The notes beneath the pieces were generated by a model. It was not told the DNA's origin, did no database searches, and was given only the letters and a program-made list of their open reading frames with translations. From Leptodactylus fallax (lineage: Eukaryota; Chordata; Amphibia; Anura; Leptodactylidae), in assembly GCA_947044405.1 (NCBI GenBank), contig CAMRHE010000324.1:496001-560000 (forward strand): a stretch of DNA of 64,000 nucleotides, written 5' to 3'. A program made the translations under genes and the position numbers. Of the stretch, positions 24,580 through 36,796 are shown in pieces. Each line of letters starts with the position of its first letter. The first letter of the stretch is position 1.

Positions 24580-25797
24580 TTAACCCCTTCACACATTTTC
24601 ACATACATGTACGTCAGGGAATGCGTGTAGTTACCACGTCCCCATGTACATGATGGTGATCAAGCGGGCTCAGGAGTAGAGCCTGTGCGATCACCGTGGA
24701 AGCCCAGCTGTATCTGGCAGCCAGGCTCCTGCTGCAACAGCCGGGATGGTGATAACACTGATCCCCACTGTTTAACCCTTAAGATGCCATGGTCAATAGT
24801 GACCGTGGCATCTTAGGTGTTTGTCAGTTTGTCACCTGCTAGAGGCAAGTCCTAATAGAATGCCTGTTACAATTAAGTAACAGGCACAATAAACTGCAAT
24901 ACACATGTATTGTAATGTATTGGACAGATAATAAAGCCCCCTAGGGGGGGGCTTGAAAAAAAAAAAGTAAAAATAAAACAAATAAAATGTTTTTAAAATA
25001 GTAAAAAAAAAAACACCAAAATAAAATAAACCCCATTTTCCCCATTAAAATATTTTTCATGTTTTAAAAAATAAAAATAAAGTACACATATTTGGTATCG
25101 CTAAGTCCATAACAACTTGATATATAATATCATTACAATATTTCAACCGTATTATGAATGGCATAAAAAATAAAAGTAAAAAATAATGCCAAAATCGCCA
25201 GTTTATCCCGCTATCCAATAAACAAAATAGAAAGCGATCAATAAGTCGCTTGGATCCTAAAATGATACGAATGAAATCTTTATGTTATGCCACAAAAAAT
25301 AAGACATCGCATAGCTCCATCGATGGAACATTAAAAAAGTTATGGTTTTCGTAATATAGCAACTCTAAAACTAATGCTTTTCTTGAAAAAAAAAAAAAAA
25401 AAAAAAAAGAGTGTTTTAGTGTTAGTAGTAAGACATTAAAAACCTATACATATTTGGTGTCTCCATAATCGTACTGACCCACAGAATAAATTAAGAATGT
25501 TATTTTTACCATAGAATGAACAGCGCAAAATTTATAGTGCAAAAATCAATGGCAAAATTGCTGTTTTTTCCCATTGTCTCCCAGAAAGAGTTAAAAAAAA
25601 TGTTAATTATTAAATGATTTGTGTTGTAAAAATGATGCTGTTAAAAAATTCAGGTAATTCCGCAAAAAACAAGCCCACATATGGCTATGTCAACATAAAA
25701 ATAAAAAGTTAAGGCTCTTGCCATATCATGATGAAAAAAAATGAAAAATAATGCTGTGTCCTTAAGGCAAAAATAGGCTGTGTCCTTAAGGGGTTAA
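24580..25797. mobile_element. TTAA-flanked non-autonomous element
   Basis: It begins TTAACCCCTTCACACATT and, read from the other end, TTAACCCCTTAAGGACACAG. The outer TTAA on each side would be the target duplication, as in piggyBac and Kolobok families. The left part has hairpins: GATGCCATGGTCA with TGACCGTGGCATC near 24785-24812, TGCCTGTTAC/GTAACAGGCA near 24861-24886, and CAATACA/TGTATTG near 24897. An A-rich body follows. No coding sequence. Confidence 0.78.
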
Positions 25798-27268
25798 AAT
25801 GATGAAGCCTGAAAGTACATAGTAGTTTTAACAAAAGAACCTCTATAAAAAAAAGGTGTGAGAGAGTCAAGCCAGTCTTTATAAAGTTTTCAAATGGATA
25901 GACATTGATATTATTCATATGAATCATTGTTTCAGTAGCTCATTTTAGGGTTTTTATGACTTTCTGAACACTATATAATATTATATAATATGAGAGTTAT
26001 GATTCATAAGTCATTCAGCTAGCCTTTGTATTCCATTGTGACATTTATCATCTGTATAACATGGATCATAATATATTATCCCCTTAATGTCTGGTCACAT
26101 AAAACAAACCATCACAGTTGTGGCTGAGGAGGAAGTAAGAGAGTGTATGGTTGTAGCTTTAACAAGAGATTTGTATATAAAAGCAAATAAAGGTACTCTG
26201 TTCTTACAGTCACAGACCATATAATTCAAGGTAGGATAGTTGCAATGTATCCACTGAATCACAAGTGTTGTCTTCTCTGATTGAAGTTGTTTTCTATCCC
26301 TTGTTTTGTCTGTCATGACTATGATGACTTCTTCATTGACTGACTCATCCCTGTAAAATTTTACATAATTTGGCCCCACACTTTTACACCAGCACTTCCA
26401 CACCTTCACCTCCCTTACATAAACTCATGATGCCTCATTCATAACTTTCCACATTGCCCCAGACAGTAATTAACCACTGCCTACCCTACATAGTAATAGG
26501 ACTCCCTTTCTGTACCCCACAGTTAACAGTGCACCCTGAACAGTAATAGTACCTCTTTGTGCATCACACAATAATAGTGCTTCTTTATTCCTCCACGTAG
26601 GAACATTAGGCAAAATGGCCTCTGTCACCTAATGTCCTCTGTGTGATCCCAACCTCGGGCAAGCCACAGGCCTAAAGCAGCCTGTGACTTACCAATGTGA
26701 TTGTTGGGGCAGGGAGCAAATAGCACTCTGTTCCACCACAGTTCTTAAAAATATCCACATTTGACCACACCAGTGTCACACACTAACAGATATATTTAAT
26801 ACAGACTTACATGTATTCAAAGAATTACAGAAGTAAAACACGTGTCTATCTTGAGTGTTGACTACCTGCAGGCTGATTTGTATATCCATAAAAAGATGGT
26901 TTTGTCTGCACTGCTTCATCAGTTTGCAAATCTTGCTCCTATTAAATACCCCTACATAGCACTATTATTGATTTGGGAGGCAATTTACATCTGACAGTCT
27001 CCCTTTAAGCATGGGCACATCTGTATATCATTTTTCCTGAAGAATATTGACTATATTTTTGACAATTACTGACCTCAATTCACAATTGACTGAACAATTT
27101 GGTAATAGAGCCAGTGACAAATTGTATCCCATTACAGTTAATGACTCAACAATGTTTCCGTTGATGTAATTTAATTGCCTTAGATATCTCCATTTTGGAT
27201 TTTGAATGTGAAAAATTCTGTTTTCATTGCTCATTTCATTACTTCATGCAGATGGCTATGGAAGAGCG
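25798..27268. other. No gene recognised
   Basis: AT-rich unassigned DNA. The 104-residue minus-strand frame at 26095-26409 has no recognisable motif. Confidence 0.6.
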
Positions 27269-27497
27269 TTAAAGGGGTTGGCCACTTTCAGTCCAATAAA
27301 AATGTTATTGTTTGTATAATAAAAGTTATACAATTTTCCAATATACTTTCTGTATTAATTACTCACAGGTCTCTAGATTCTGGTTGCTGTCATTCATTCA
27401 GTTACTACTAGTGGATAAAATTCTGACCATGGTCATGTGATTTACAGTTCATGGTCATGTGATTTACAGTTCATGGTCATGTGATGAACACACAGTT
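27269..27497 (+). mobile_element. Kolobok/T2-like MITE, left part only
   Basis: It starts TTAAAGGGGTTGGCCACTTT, the TTAAAGG terminus known for T2/Kolobok MITEs in frogs. Near its right limit a 22-bp unit, CATGGTCATGTGATTTACAG plus TT, is repeated three times (27427-27490). No right terminus is found; the sequence runs straight into another element at about 27498. Confidence 0.65.
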
Positions 27498-28136
27498 TCA
27501 TAAAATTATTTTTCCCACACGTTGAACGCCATAGCAGGAAAAAAAAAAAAAAAAATCAATAGTGCCAAACCGCAGTTTTTTCCTTGTTTTGCCTCTGATA
27601 AAAAGTGATCAAAGCAATAAACATTCCGTAAAATGGTGGAACTAAAAAGTACAGCTGGCTTAGCAAAAAAATATGCTGTACGCATCTTCATACACAAAAA
27701 TATAAAAAAGTTACGGGAGTCAGATAATGGCGACTTTAATAAAAAAATTTTTTTTTGCAACGTTTTAGATCTTTGTTAAGGGGTTAAAATGTAAATAAAA
27801 CTATATAAATTTTGTATCACCGGAATCTTACCAAAATATAGAATACAGGTGACATGTCATTTTGGCTGCAGAGTGAACGCCTTAAAAACAAAGCCCGTAA
27901 GAAAGTCTCACAAATGCACTTTTTCTCCAATTCCACCCAATGCTGAATTTTTTCCAGCTTCCCAGTACTTTGTACAAAATAATAAGTGGTACCATTATAA
28001 AGATCAATTTGTCCCGCAAAGATTAAGCCCTAATATGGCTCTGTGAATGGAAAAATAAAAAAAGTTATGGGGATTGGAAGGCAGGGAGTCAAAAATGAAA
28101 ATCGAAAAAAAAATGTCATTGGCAGGAAGAGGTTAA
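27498..28136. mobile_element. TTAA-type element, left-truncated
   Basis: The interior words (GTGAACGCC, TTGTTAAGGGGTTAAAATGT, CAAATGCACTTTTTCTCCAA) match 37310-37800, and it ends GGAAGAGGTTAA. The left terminus and hairpin region are missing. Confidence 0.7.
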
Positions 28137-28664
28137 AGTATGCATCCAGTTATAAAACAACTTTCCGCAAATGTTAGTACTAATAGCAGCTGTATCATTA
28201 TTCAGCCTCACGCATAGAAGTCTAGGGAGAAGGTCGGAAGAAAATTTTCTTGTAGCTATCTCACTCACAGTGTAGCAAAGCCTAGTAGCTGCATTTGTGT
28301 GTTTTTTTATCCTCCCTCTTCCTCCCCTCTCCATAGACTTCTATGTAAGAAGTAACTCAGTCTGATAAATGGAAACATGTTTCTTTTATAAGGTATATTA
28401 CAAAGTTCTTATTTTCACGTGAATTATTGATATTCATTTAGGATAAATTGTTTCATAGCTGCAGGTACACTTTAACCATTTCACAGCTACCACTAAAATA
28501 GCATTCAATGAGTGCCATCTGTCCTGCTTAGTCATTTCAAATGCTCAATGCAATTTCAACATTAGCAAACAGAGATCATGCTATTTGAAAGACACAATAT
28601 GCAATAACAATTCATTGAATCTACATTTTTCTGTACAAAACAAGGCCCTTCTATAATTCGCATT
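28137..28664. other. No gene recognised
   Basis: Unassigned DNA flanking the piggyBac copy. No motifs seen. Confidence 0.6.
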
Positions 28665-29459
28665 CACTAGAAGTCCCAGAGAGGGGTCATTTAACATTTA
28701 TACCTTTGGAACCCAGAGACGGGTCGAATGACCTGAAGGATTTTATCTAACATCCTATAATCACCGTCTTTTGTTCTGTAATTAAGGCCATTACTGTCAC
28801 ACCACAGGAGGTTGTTGTTTTCCATTGAGTTTAGCCATTTAGTTTCTAGTTAGTTCTATTCAGTTTACTGTATTTGATAATATAAAGACTATACATATTG
28901 TATTTAGTTTAGTTTTATTTGAGCAAAAAAGCACTGAAACAATTAATCATTTTTTATATATTTTAAATAGAATTAGAAATTTTAGAGCAAGGTACAGCTG
29001 TGAGTAATGACCAGAAGCATTTGTCTAAGGCAGGGGTAGGCAACCTTTTTTGTTCGGCGTTCCGATTTTAATAAAAAACATCAAAGATGAGGTACTCAGA
29101 GTGCCGGTCAATAATTGTAAGTCTGACGACCCCTAAACTAAAGTCATATATCACAAACCATAACACAGAAGTGCTGCCCCCAGATGCTTTAGGACGCATG
29201 CGTTTACTGCTATTTCCTGGGACACTCCTGTACTTTCTGATTAGAAGCAATGAAAGTCCATGTGCAGCCCCCAATTAGTGGTAAATTTATTGTGTCCAGG
29301 AGCCCCGTATGGCGGCATCCTTATGGTGAATACACACTATGTATCTGGATGCAGCTATATTTGGAACTTTTTCATTCAATGTAAAACTGGTGCATTTTTG
29401 CACAAAAAAAAACAAAGCCGGAGTTTTCTGTGCAAAAACACATCCTTAATATAGAAAAC

Positions 29460-31295
29460 ACACCGTTATACAGAATAATGTCCCATAGTGGTCTCTGCAC
29501 ATGGTATTATGTCCCATAGCAGCCCCTTCAACATGGTATATGTCCCATAGCTGCCTCTGCACACGGCATTTGTCCCATAGCTGCCTCTGCACACAGTATT
29601 TGTCCCATAGCAGTCCCTGCACACAGTATTTGTCCCATAGCGGCCCCTGCACACAGCAATATGTCCCATAACGGCCCCTACACACCGTATATGTCCCATA
29701 GCAGACCCTGCACACGGTATATGTCCCATAGCGGCCCCTGCACACGGTATTATGCTCTATAGTGGCCCCTTCACACGGTATTATGTCCCATAGCAGCCTC
29801 TGCACACGGTATTTGTCCCATAGAGGCCCCTGCACACGGTATTATGTCCCATAGCGGCCCCTACACACAGTATTTGTCCCATAGCTGCCCCTGCACACAG
29901 TATTTGTCCCATAGCGGCCCCTGCACACGGTATTATGCTCCATAGTGGCCCCTGCACACGGTATATGTCCCATAGTGGCCCCTGCACACAGTATTATGCT
30001 CTATAGTGGCCCCTGCACACGGTATTATGTCCCATAGCGGCCTCTGCACACGGTATTTGTCCCATAGCGGCCCCTGCACACGGTATTATGTCCCATAGCG
30101 GCCCCTTCACACGGTATTTGTCCCATAGCTGCCCCTGCACACAGTATTTGTCCCATAGCGGCCCCTGCACACGGTATATGTCCCATAGCGGCCCCTGCAC
30201 ATGGTATTATGCTCCATAGTGGCCCCTGCACACGGTATATGTCCCATAGCGGTCCCTGCACACGGTATTATGCTCCATAGTGGCCCCTGCACATGGTATT
30301 ATGCTCCATAGTGGCCCCTGCACACGGTATTATGCTCCATAGTGGCCCCTGCACACGGTATATGTCCCATAGTGGTCCCTGCACACGGTATTATGCTCTA
30401 TAGTGGCTCCTGCACACGGTATTATGCTTCATAGTGGCCCCTGCACACGGTATATGTCCCATAGTGGTCCCTGCACACGGTATTATGCTCTATAGTGGCC
30501 CCTGCACACGGTATTATGCTCCATAGTGGCCCCTGCACACGGTATATGTCCCATAGTGGCCCCTGCACACGGTATATGTCCCATAGTGGCCCCTGCACAC
30601 GATATATGTCCCATAGTGGCCCCTGCACACGGTATATGTCCCATAGCAGTCCCTGCACACGGTATTATGTCCCATAGTGGCCCCTGCACACGGTATTATG
30701 CTCCATAGTGGCCCCTGCACATGGTATATGTCCCATAGTGGTCCCTGCACACGGTATTATGCTCTATAGTGGCCCCTGCACACGGTATTATGCTCTATAG
30801 TGGCCCCTGCACATGGTATATGTCCCATAGTGGCCCCTGCACACGGTATATGTCCCATAGTGGCCCCTGCACACGGTATATGTCCCATAGTGGCCCCTGC
30901 ACACGGTATATGTCCCATAGCGGCCCCTGCACACGGTATATGTCCCATAGCGGTCCCTGCACACGGTATTATGTCCCATAGTGGCCCCTGCACACGGTAT
31001 TATGCTCCATAGTGGCTCCTGCACATAGTATATGTCCCATAGTGGCCCCTGCACACGGTATATGTCCCATAGTGGCCCCTGCACACGGTATATGTCCCAT
31101 AGTGGCCCCTGCACACGGTATATGTCCCATAGTGGCCCCTGCACACGGTATATGTCCCATAGTGGCCCCTGCACACGGTATATGTCCCATAGTGGCCCCT
31201 GCACACGGTATATGTCCCATAGTGGCCCCTGCACACGGTATATGTCCCATAGTGGTCCCTGCACACGGTATTATGCTCTATAGTGGCCCCTGCAG
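29460..31295. repeat. Minisatellite of about 60 units of 30/31 bp
   Basis: The unit is GCACACGGTATATGTCCCAT plus AGTGGCCCCT (30 bp). Variants have GTATTATGTCCC or GTATTATGCTCC (31 bp) or AGTATTTGTCCC. From about 30430 blocks of similar variant order repeat at roughly 270-300 bp, a higher-order structure. The stretch 31030-31270 is almost homogeneous, as expected after recent unequal exchange. As 30 is divisible by three, all frames stay open, which explains overlapping frames of up to 158 residues on both strands. Confidence 0.95.
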
Positions 31296-31387
31296 GCAGA
31301 AGCGCCCGAAGAGTACAGAGCGGCTGCGGAGCGTGGAATAGTGAGTACATTGTTTTTTATGTTTGATCATCTCCCCGGGGGCTCCGC

Positions 31388-31433
31388 TTATTATACTCGG
31401 GGGTCTGAAGAGACCCCACAGTATAATAATAGC
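31388..31433. repeat. Conserved GGGGTCT/AGACCCC stem-loop, copy 4
   Basis: TTATTATACTCGGGGGTCT pairs with AGACCCCACAGTATAATAA around a loop of about four bases, inside the hAT element just after the minisatellite. Confidence 0.85.
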
Positions 31434-31562
31434 AGTTTCGTTTCGGCCGTGTTTGGTCCGATCGAAACTGCTGTGTGAGGAGTCCGCTGCCATGCCAGGG
31501 GAATAAGCCTCGCGTGCCAAGAGTGGCACGCGTGCCATAGGTTGCCGACCCCTGGTCTAAGG

Positions 31563-31980
31563 CCTCAAGCACACTAGCGAAAAAAAATTGCGCGAAAATC
31601 GCATCGCAATGCGATGCAATTATTTTCTGCGATTTGCCAATGTATTTCAATGGCACCAAGCACACCTGCGATTTTTTTTTCGTGCGATTTTTTTCATAGG
31701 TGCGATTTTTTTTTTTTTGTGTGATTTTTTTCGTGGGAAAAAATCCCAGAGGAGTGATCTATATGACCAATGGGACAGATCACAAAAATATCGCAAGTAG
31801 CTGTGATTTTTTTTGCGATTTTTTTTTTTCTGCACCCATTGACTTGAATCTAAATATACAAAAATGTAAATATACAAAAGAACAACTGTTATTTGTTTCT
31901 ATGCTTTTTATTTTTGTTATGAAAATAATAAAAAAAATACAAGGAATAAAACAATTCCACACATATTTACAATAGGCTGC
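31563..31980. repeat. GCGATTTTTT-rich repeat
   Basis: The motif TGCGATTTTTTT recurs irregularly from 31667 to 31830, after TCAAGCACACTAGCG and GCATCGCAATGCGATGCAAT (a short palindrome). It may be another small element nested in the piggyBac 3' region, but I found no inverted ends. Confidence 0.4.
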
Positions 31981-32037
31981 TGTGGGGGGCTGCGTGTGTG
32001 TGTGTGAGTGGCATGTCCTTCTTGTGTGACTAGCATT

Positions 32038-32892
32038 TCAGCACTCACTCAGCAGTCTGTCTGCACTGTCGGAACATACCAGGCACTGCCTGGGTATGTC
32101 CCTGGTACATTTGCCACACGTGTATTTGTAGCAGTAAACACATCTCTCAGTTGCACAATTGTTCGTGCATCGATGGTTGACCTGACACTTCGCCCTTTTG
32201 CCAGGGCTGGGTGTGGAAGGTTGTTGCCGAAGGAGTTTCTCCTTGCGTGCCTTCTTTTCAGTCACATGAGAGCCACCTAACTCTTTTGCAAGCTCAACCA
32301 GGAAGTCCACCCGTCTCTCCTGCACCCCAGTGCATGCCTGATAAAGAACATGAGCATTCAGTGCTGCCATGTCAATCATGTTGTAGAACACGGCGACTGG
32401 CCATCTCCGTGTTCCTGCACGCACGCTGTACTCCCGCACCATTTGGTCCATTACATTCACACCGCACTTTGTGTGGTTGTATTGTGTGACCGTGTTTGGC
32501 TTCCTTTTGTTGGTATCCTTAGTCTCAACCACGCTGTGCATGCTGCTGAGAATGTAGACGGCCTTCTTTCATTTGGGTGCATACACTGTCAGTGTGGCAC
32601 CAGTGGTTGAAAACACCTGAGTGGTGAATTCAGTGCGGTCCATCTGTCTAGCGGATTGAGGAATTTCCCGGCGACTCTTGTTGACTGTGCCGAGGATAGT
32701 GGTTTTCCGGCTAAGCAGTCGTTGTGCAAGTGACAATGATGTAAAGAAATTGTTCGTGGTTACAGTTCTGTCCTTGTCCATGAATGATTCCATCAGCCTC
32801 ATCACTACAGTTTCGGACAGTCTCTCCCCGCTGGGACGACTGGGGTCCTTGCCAAGATATGGGAGGACATTACAGATGTACTTTGATTTCAA
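32038..32892 (-). pseudogene. piggyBac transposase, C-terminal half, dead
   Basis: piggyBac transposases use a DDD triad and cut at TTAA. Visible blocks, in order: SGERLSETVVMRLMES; RTVTTNNFFTSLSLAQRLL, where family members usually have Asp as the first N of TNN (a catalytic Asp); KKAVYILSSMHS; VTQYNHTKCGVNVMDQMVRE; and a Cys/His-rich tail, CQVNHRCTNNC then CVYCYKYTCGKC and CLVC, the usual C-terminal zinc-binding domain. A TGA at 32569-32571 interrupts the frame; both halves are otherwise in phase. The N-terminal domain and first catalytic Asp are absent. Confidence 0.9.
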
Positions 32893-33233
32893 GTCGCAGA
32901 CTACTTTGAGAAGCAGTCACATCCCCCACAGCACAAAAGGCTGCATGCAAATTTGCTAAGGTGTTAGCAAATATTCCCAGCACAACAATGCAGCTGGGGG
33001 GTGGGCAGACAAACTCAGGAGCAGCTTACATTCTTTTGTTTACACTCTCTTACAAGACCTGAGGTGGATCAACACAATTCCCCCCTGCAGATTCCTCAGA
33101 CAATGGCCACATTTACAAATGAAAGGAAATGCTAATTGGAGCCATCAGAGTTGTCAGTTTGGACTAAGGGTCATTTGACCCTCTTTCAGGACTTCAAGGG
33201 GGAGCTCCAAATTTCTGGGACTTCTAGTGTTAA

Positions 33234-35310
33234 CACAACAATATACAGTTAGCCTCTTCTTTGCAGAACAAGCAAACATATTTGTAGAACACTAAGTATT
33301 CTTTGCAGCTGCTCAGTTTCCTCATTACTTTTTATTAAATATAGCTGCATGGATTTATAATTCTTATTACTGGTTTATTATAAAGCGGTTTAGCAATATC
33401 AGATTTATGTTATAAACAGTGGAAGTAGTGTAATTTCCTCACAAACAAAGAACATATTTTATGATTCTTGGAGGTGAACAACTAATTAAAAATCTAGAAA
33501 CATATTTTATTAACTGCTACTGTTCTCATGCATGCAGTGCGTCGGCATTTACAGCATGAGTTGTTTACTGAGTGTCACTTTATATTGTCTTTTACAGTTT
33601 GAATAAAATGTTTAATTAATTGAACTTATGTAGTAGTAATCTGACATGCTAGATTTACTTGTGTATTCTAAATTCATAGTTGTATTGATAAGTACATGCT
33701 GAGACAGCAAGATTTCTGGTACTATACTGCTGTCCTAAAATACACTTTTATGAAATATATAAAATCATTGTTGAACTTAAAGCTGTGACTAGGATTTTCA
33801 TCACCCAGGGTAAAGGTTAATTTAACTCCCCTTACTCTGTATCTAAAGACATCAAAGTGGCTTATTGGCCTCCTGACAATCTTGCACCCCCCACCAGCTA
33901 TGCCCTGCTTTAAGTGATCCTTCAGTTCCCAATAAATTCACAATAAATGCATGGTGATGGTGATCTCCTTTTTAATCTTTATAGCATAGTTCCTGAAATT
34001 GATTGCCCTTTCTTCATCTTTGTAAAATGTTCACCTTTCCTGGGCCCTGCCCTGCCTGGTTTTCTCCTCAGATGTCCTGTATTTTCAAAGTGTCATGACA
34101 TTGTCTCCCCACATGACCACTGAAGCCTTTGATCTGGGGCTGACTGGAGAAAGCTGGAAGACACAGAGACCAACCAGGAAAGAAGACTGAATGCCATGGC
34201 AGTGCCCAGAAAAAGTTAAATCAGCCACAAAATCTGCAGCTGGATCAAGCAGGACACTTTTTTTTAGCATACTGCTCAGATCTCTGCCTTCCATTGAATA
34301 TAATGGGAGGCAGAAGCAGGGTGGAATCTGCAACTGCCGTGTGAATGGACCCTTGCAGTCTCTGACTCCTCTTCTGATTTCATATGTTTGCTTTCTTTTC
34401 TTCACCATTTGGTTCAGACCTTCTTGATGAATTCCTCTGGACATGGTTTGTTTTTGCTTAATTTCTTGCCCTGATGTCTTTGGCTCCTTGCTTTTGCTGC
34501 ACTTCCAGAAACATTGGGGAGATAGTAGGAAGATTAACAACAATGCCACCATATCTTTAACAGCTATTCATATTCCACTATTCTTAGCTAAACATATATC
34601 CTTACTGAATTATATTGTTCATGTATATATCATTAGTGAATATATTGTTCATGCATGTGTCTATAGGACTAATATTATTAACTTCTTGCAAGCAAAAGTC
34701 CAGATATCCTGCCAAGGCAGGTTTATTGCTTTACAATTGGTTGTCCCTACCAAAAGGCAGCCAGGCATAAGAGGAGTGTGACTGCACAGTCACCTCAGTC
34801 ATTGGGCATAGATGAAACAACTCCTTTCCCAGCATTCCATGATGAGGGAAGTGAGTACCCTGGCAGTGGGTTTGTCTACACCAGCCAGATCTCACCATTA
34901 TAAAAAACTGTGAATGCCTTGGAACTTTGTCACACCTTGGAAAACAGCAAACAAGCTGTGTGTGCCCAGCCCATCTGAGAGATCCTCCAAGCTTCATGGA
35001 AACAAAAGGACTCTAAGTTATCAGGTTTTCATTTTTCTGTGTTTATTTCCGCACCAGGGTTGTAAGTTTCTGTAACTATGTAGAGAGTGTATGCAGTCTT
35101 TGTTGTTTAAGTTTAGAGCCATGTTTCATTAATTGCCCATGTATAAAAGCTTTGTGTGATAGCCATATATTGGTAGGAGATTTGTGTGCTTGGGAGTTTA
35201 TCGTCAAGAAATGGTAAATTTTCTGGGTGAGTAAGTAGGGTATTGTCTAAAGTTTATGGTTAAATAATGTATATTGTGGTTGGACCATGCACATTGAGAT
35301 ATATACATAT
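33234..35310. other. No gene recognised
   Basis: AT-rich to mixed DNA. Open frames at 34085-34552 and 34443-34781 lack motifs and overlap on opposite strands. No terminal repeats were found. Confidence 0.55.
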
Positions 35311-35320
35311 ATCATATAAC

Positions 35321-35386
35321 ATATATATACAGGAGATCACATCATTTTCACTATGTTATTTTTATGTGATCTCCCGTGTATATATG
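35321..35386. repeat. Palindrome around GGAGATCACAT
   Basis: ATATATACAGGAGATCACAT pairs with ATGTGATCTCCCGTGTATAT with one mismatch, around a loop of about 20 bases. Its role is unknown; it may be a MITE remnant. Confidence 0.65.
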
Positions 35387-35529
35387 TTTCATGTTTCTTA
35401 GTACATGTGGAGTAGGATATAAGTTTGGCTGTTTGGGGTTAATTTTCTTGTAACTTGTGTTTTGTATTAATATTTAAATTAATTAGCTTGTTCTTTGGCC
35501 AAATATCGGGTCTTTCGTTGTGAACTCAG

Positions 35530-35700
35530 TGCTATGATTAAGAGGCTTATGTCCTGAAACGCGTAAGCAAGTTCGACGTGTAATGTTTGTGGGTTTTTTT
35601 TTTCTTTATATACTTTTTCAATGTTTCGTGATGTTTATTAAAAGTGAAGTTTTATTTTTTTCCTATTTTTCGAGTGCTGGATATTTTTTTGCTTTTTGCA
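35530..35700 (+). repeat. Dispersed repeat with GAAACGCGT core, second copy
   Basis: CCTGAAACGCGTAAGC is followed by an AT-rich stretch, TTTATTAAAAGTGAAGTTTT and GAGTGCTGG. The order resembles 2765-3095 on the opposite strand. Confidence 0.45.
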
Positions 35701-36304
35701 TGTCGATAGTTTACCAAGAGCCATAGTGCATAACAACTGAATACCCGAAGGGGAGATATACTGTATGTAAGAGAAGAACGAAAGTCATGAGCAATATAAA
35801 CAAATAGTAATAATTGTTCAGTGCAAACTGAAACTGATAAATAGCAGTATATAAAAAATTTTGAGTTGGTTCTTGATATCAAGGGTTCAAGCTTAATGCC
35901 CCTACAGTACATCATTCCATTGCAATGTATTAGTGAGAAGATACCAGTTCCTTTCCTGAAGTGGAGCCTGCAGGAGAGATATTCCATTTGCAGAGCAGAT
36001 CCATACCTTACTTTACAAAATAAGTGATTGAGGTGATACTGAACCAAGTTGTCTCTGGAAGTCTATTTAGGAACAGACCTAGGCTTAGGTATTAAGTCCT
36101 GATAATCAGAAATATGGTATTACTAAAGCTTATTGTAGATTTGAGAGAGCTGAGAGATTAGGAATCAAAGCTATCTCTCTGTCATGGATCAGTAGACTTT
36201 TCCTCGTTTCCCAACAAATGTCAGAGGAGCAGCACAATCCTCAGATGAAAATCCAGTGGAAACTATAACCTTATTAACAGGTATCATGTTGTGCTGGATA
36301 GGCC
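35701..36304. other. No gene recognised
   Basis: Unassigned DNA; the 131-residue minus-strand frame at 35652-36047 has no motif. Confidence 0.55.
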
Positions 36305-36796
36305 CAGTGTCAGATTGAAGTGCCTAGGGTTCACCAGTGGAACTTGTTCTGGGGGCCCCTCAACAGCTTCCTACTAATGGATTGCACCAACATTGGCCCC
36401 ACACAGTATAATATGCTCCCAAGCAGCCCCATACAGTTTAATATACTCCACAGAACCCCCAGACAGTATAATGCTCCACAATGGCCACACACAGTATAAT
36501 AGGCTCTTCTCAGTGCCCCCCCAGTAAAATGCTCCTCAGTGTCCCCACACAATATAAAATACTCCATAGCAGCCCCACACAGTATAATAGACTCCCCACA
36601 GTACCCCCGAGTGTAATGCTCCACAGTGACCCCACATGGTATAATAGGCCTCCCACAGTGCCCCCCCAGTAAAATGATCCTCAGTGTCCCCACACAATAT
36701 AAAATACTCCATAGCAGCCCCACACAGTAAAATAGGCCCCTTTCTGTTAAGTCCCACTCACCAGTTGTACAAGGCTCAGAAACTGTCAGAAATAGT
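36305..36796. mobile_element. hAT-like remnant with short tandem repeats
   Basis: CAGTGTCAGATTGAAGTGCC begins a hAT-like end followed by GGGGGCCCC. Units of about 30 bases, ACACAGTATAATA-GGCTCC..CAGTGCCCCC, fill 36395-36735, and a block of about 150 bases is itself duplicated (36494-36590 and 36640-36735). The unit resembles the other hAT-borne minisatellites. The right end is missing; a TTAA element begins at 36797. Confidence 0.6.

Larger units (their letters stand above)
29031..31554. mobile_element. hAT element with perfect 8-bp duplication, inside piggyBac
   Basis: The ends CAGGGGTAGGCAACCT and, as reverse complement, CAGGGGTCGGCAACCT differ at one base. GTCTAAGG flanks both sides exactly (29023-29030 and 31555-31562). 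Its 2.5 kb are mostly a minisatellite (29460-31295) with short unique ends and one conserved stem-loop. No transposase. The perfect duplication and near-identical ends suggest it is among the younger insertions here. Confidence 0.95.
28665..33229 (-). mobile_element. piggyBac-like element carrying a nested hAT
   Basis: Both ends are CACTAGAAGTCCCAGA, in inverted orientation. TTAA follows the right end (33230-33233); the left flank is CATT, so one target copy seems mutated. Subterminal GGGTCGAATGACC (left) and GGGTCATTTGACCC (right) are further inverted motifs. Without the nested hAT and its duplication the element is about 2.03 kb. It encodes the C-terminal half of a piggyBac transposase on the minus strand; only about 340 bases remain upstream, so the N-terminal half is deleted. 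Confidence 0.88.

Noticed and set aside
29460..31295. Many overlapping open frames of up to 158 residues on both strands (repeats of MQGPLWDIYRV and similar)
   Set aside because: They follow from a 30-bp repeat unit, which keeps every frame open. No start context or domain supports a protein.
29460..31295. CRISPR-like array
   Set aside because: Units are contiguous with no unique spacers, and the sequence is a vertebrate-type transposon interior.
34085..34781. Frames of 155 and 112 residues on opposite strands
   Set aside because: They overlap antisense and show no domain or recognisable exon structure.
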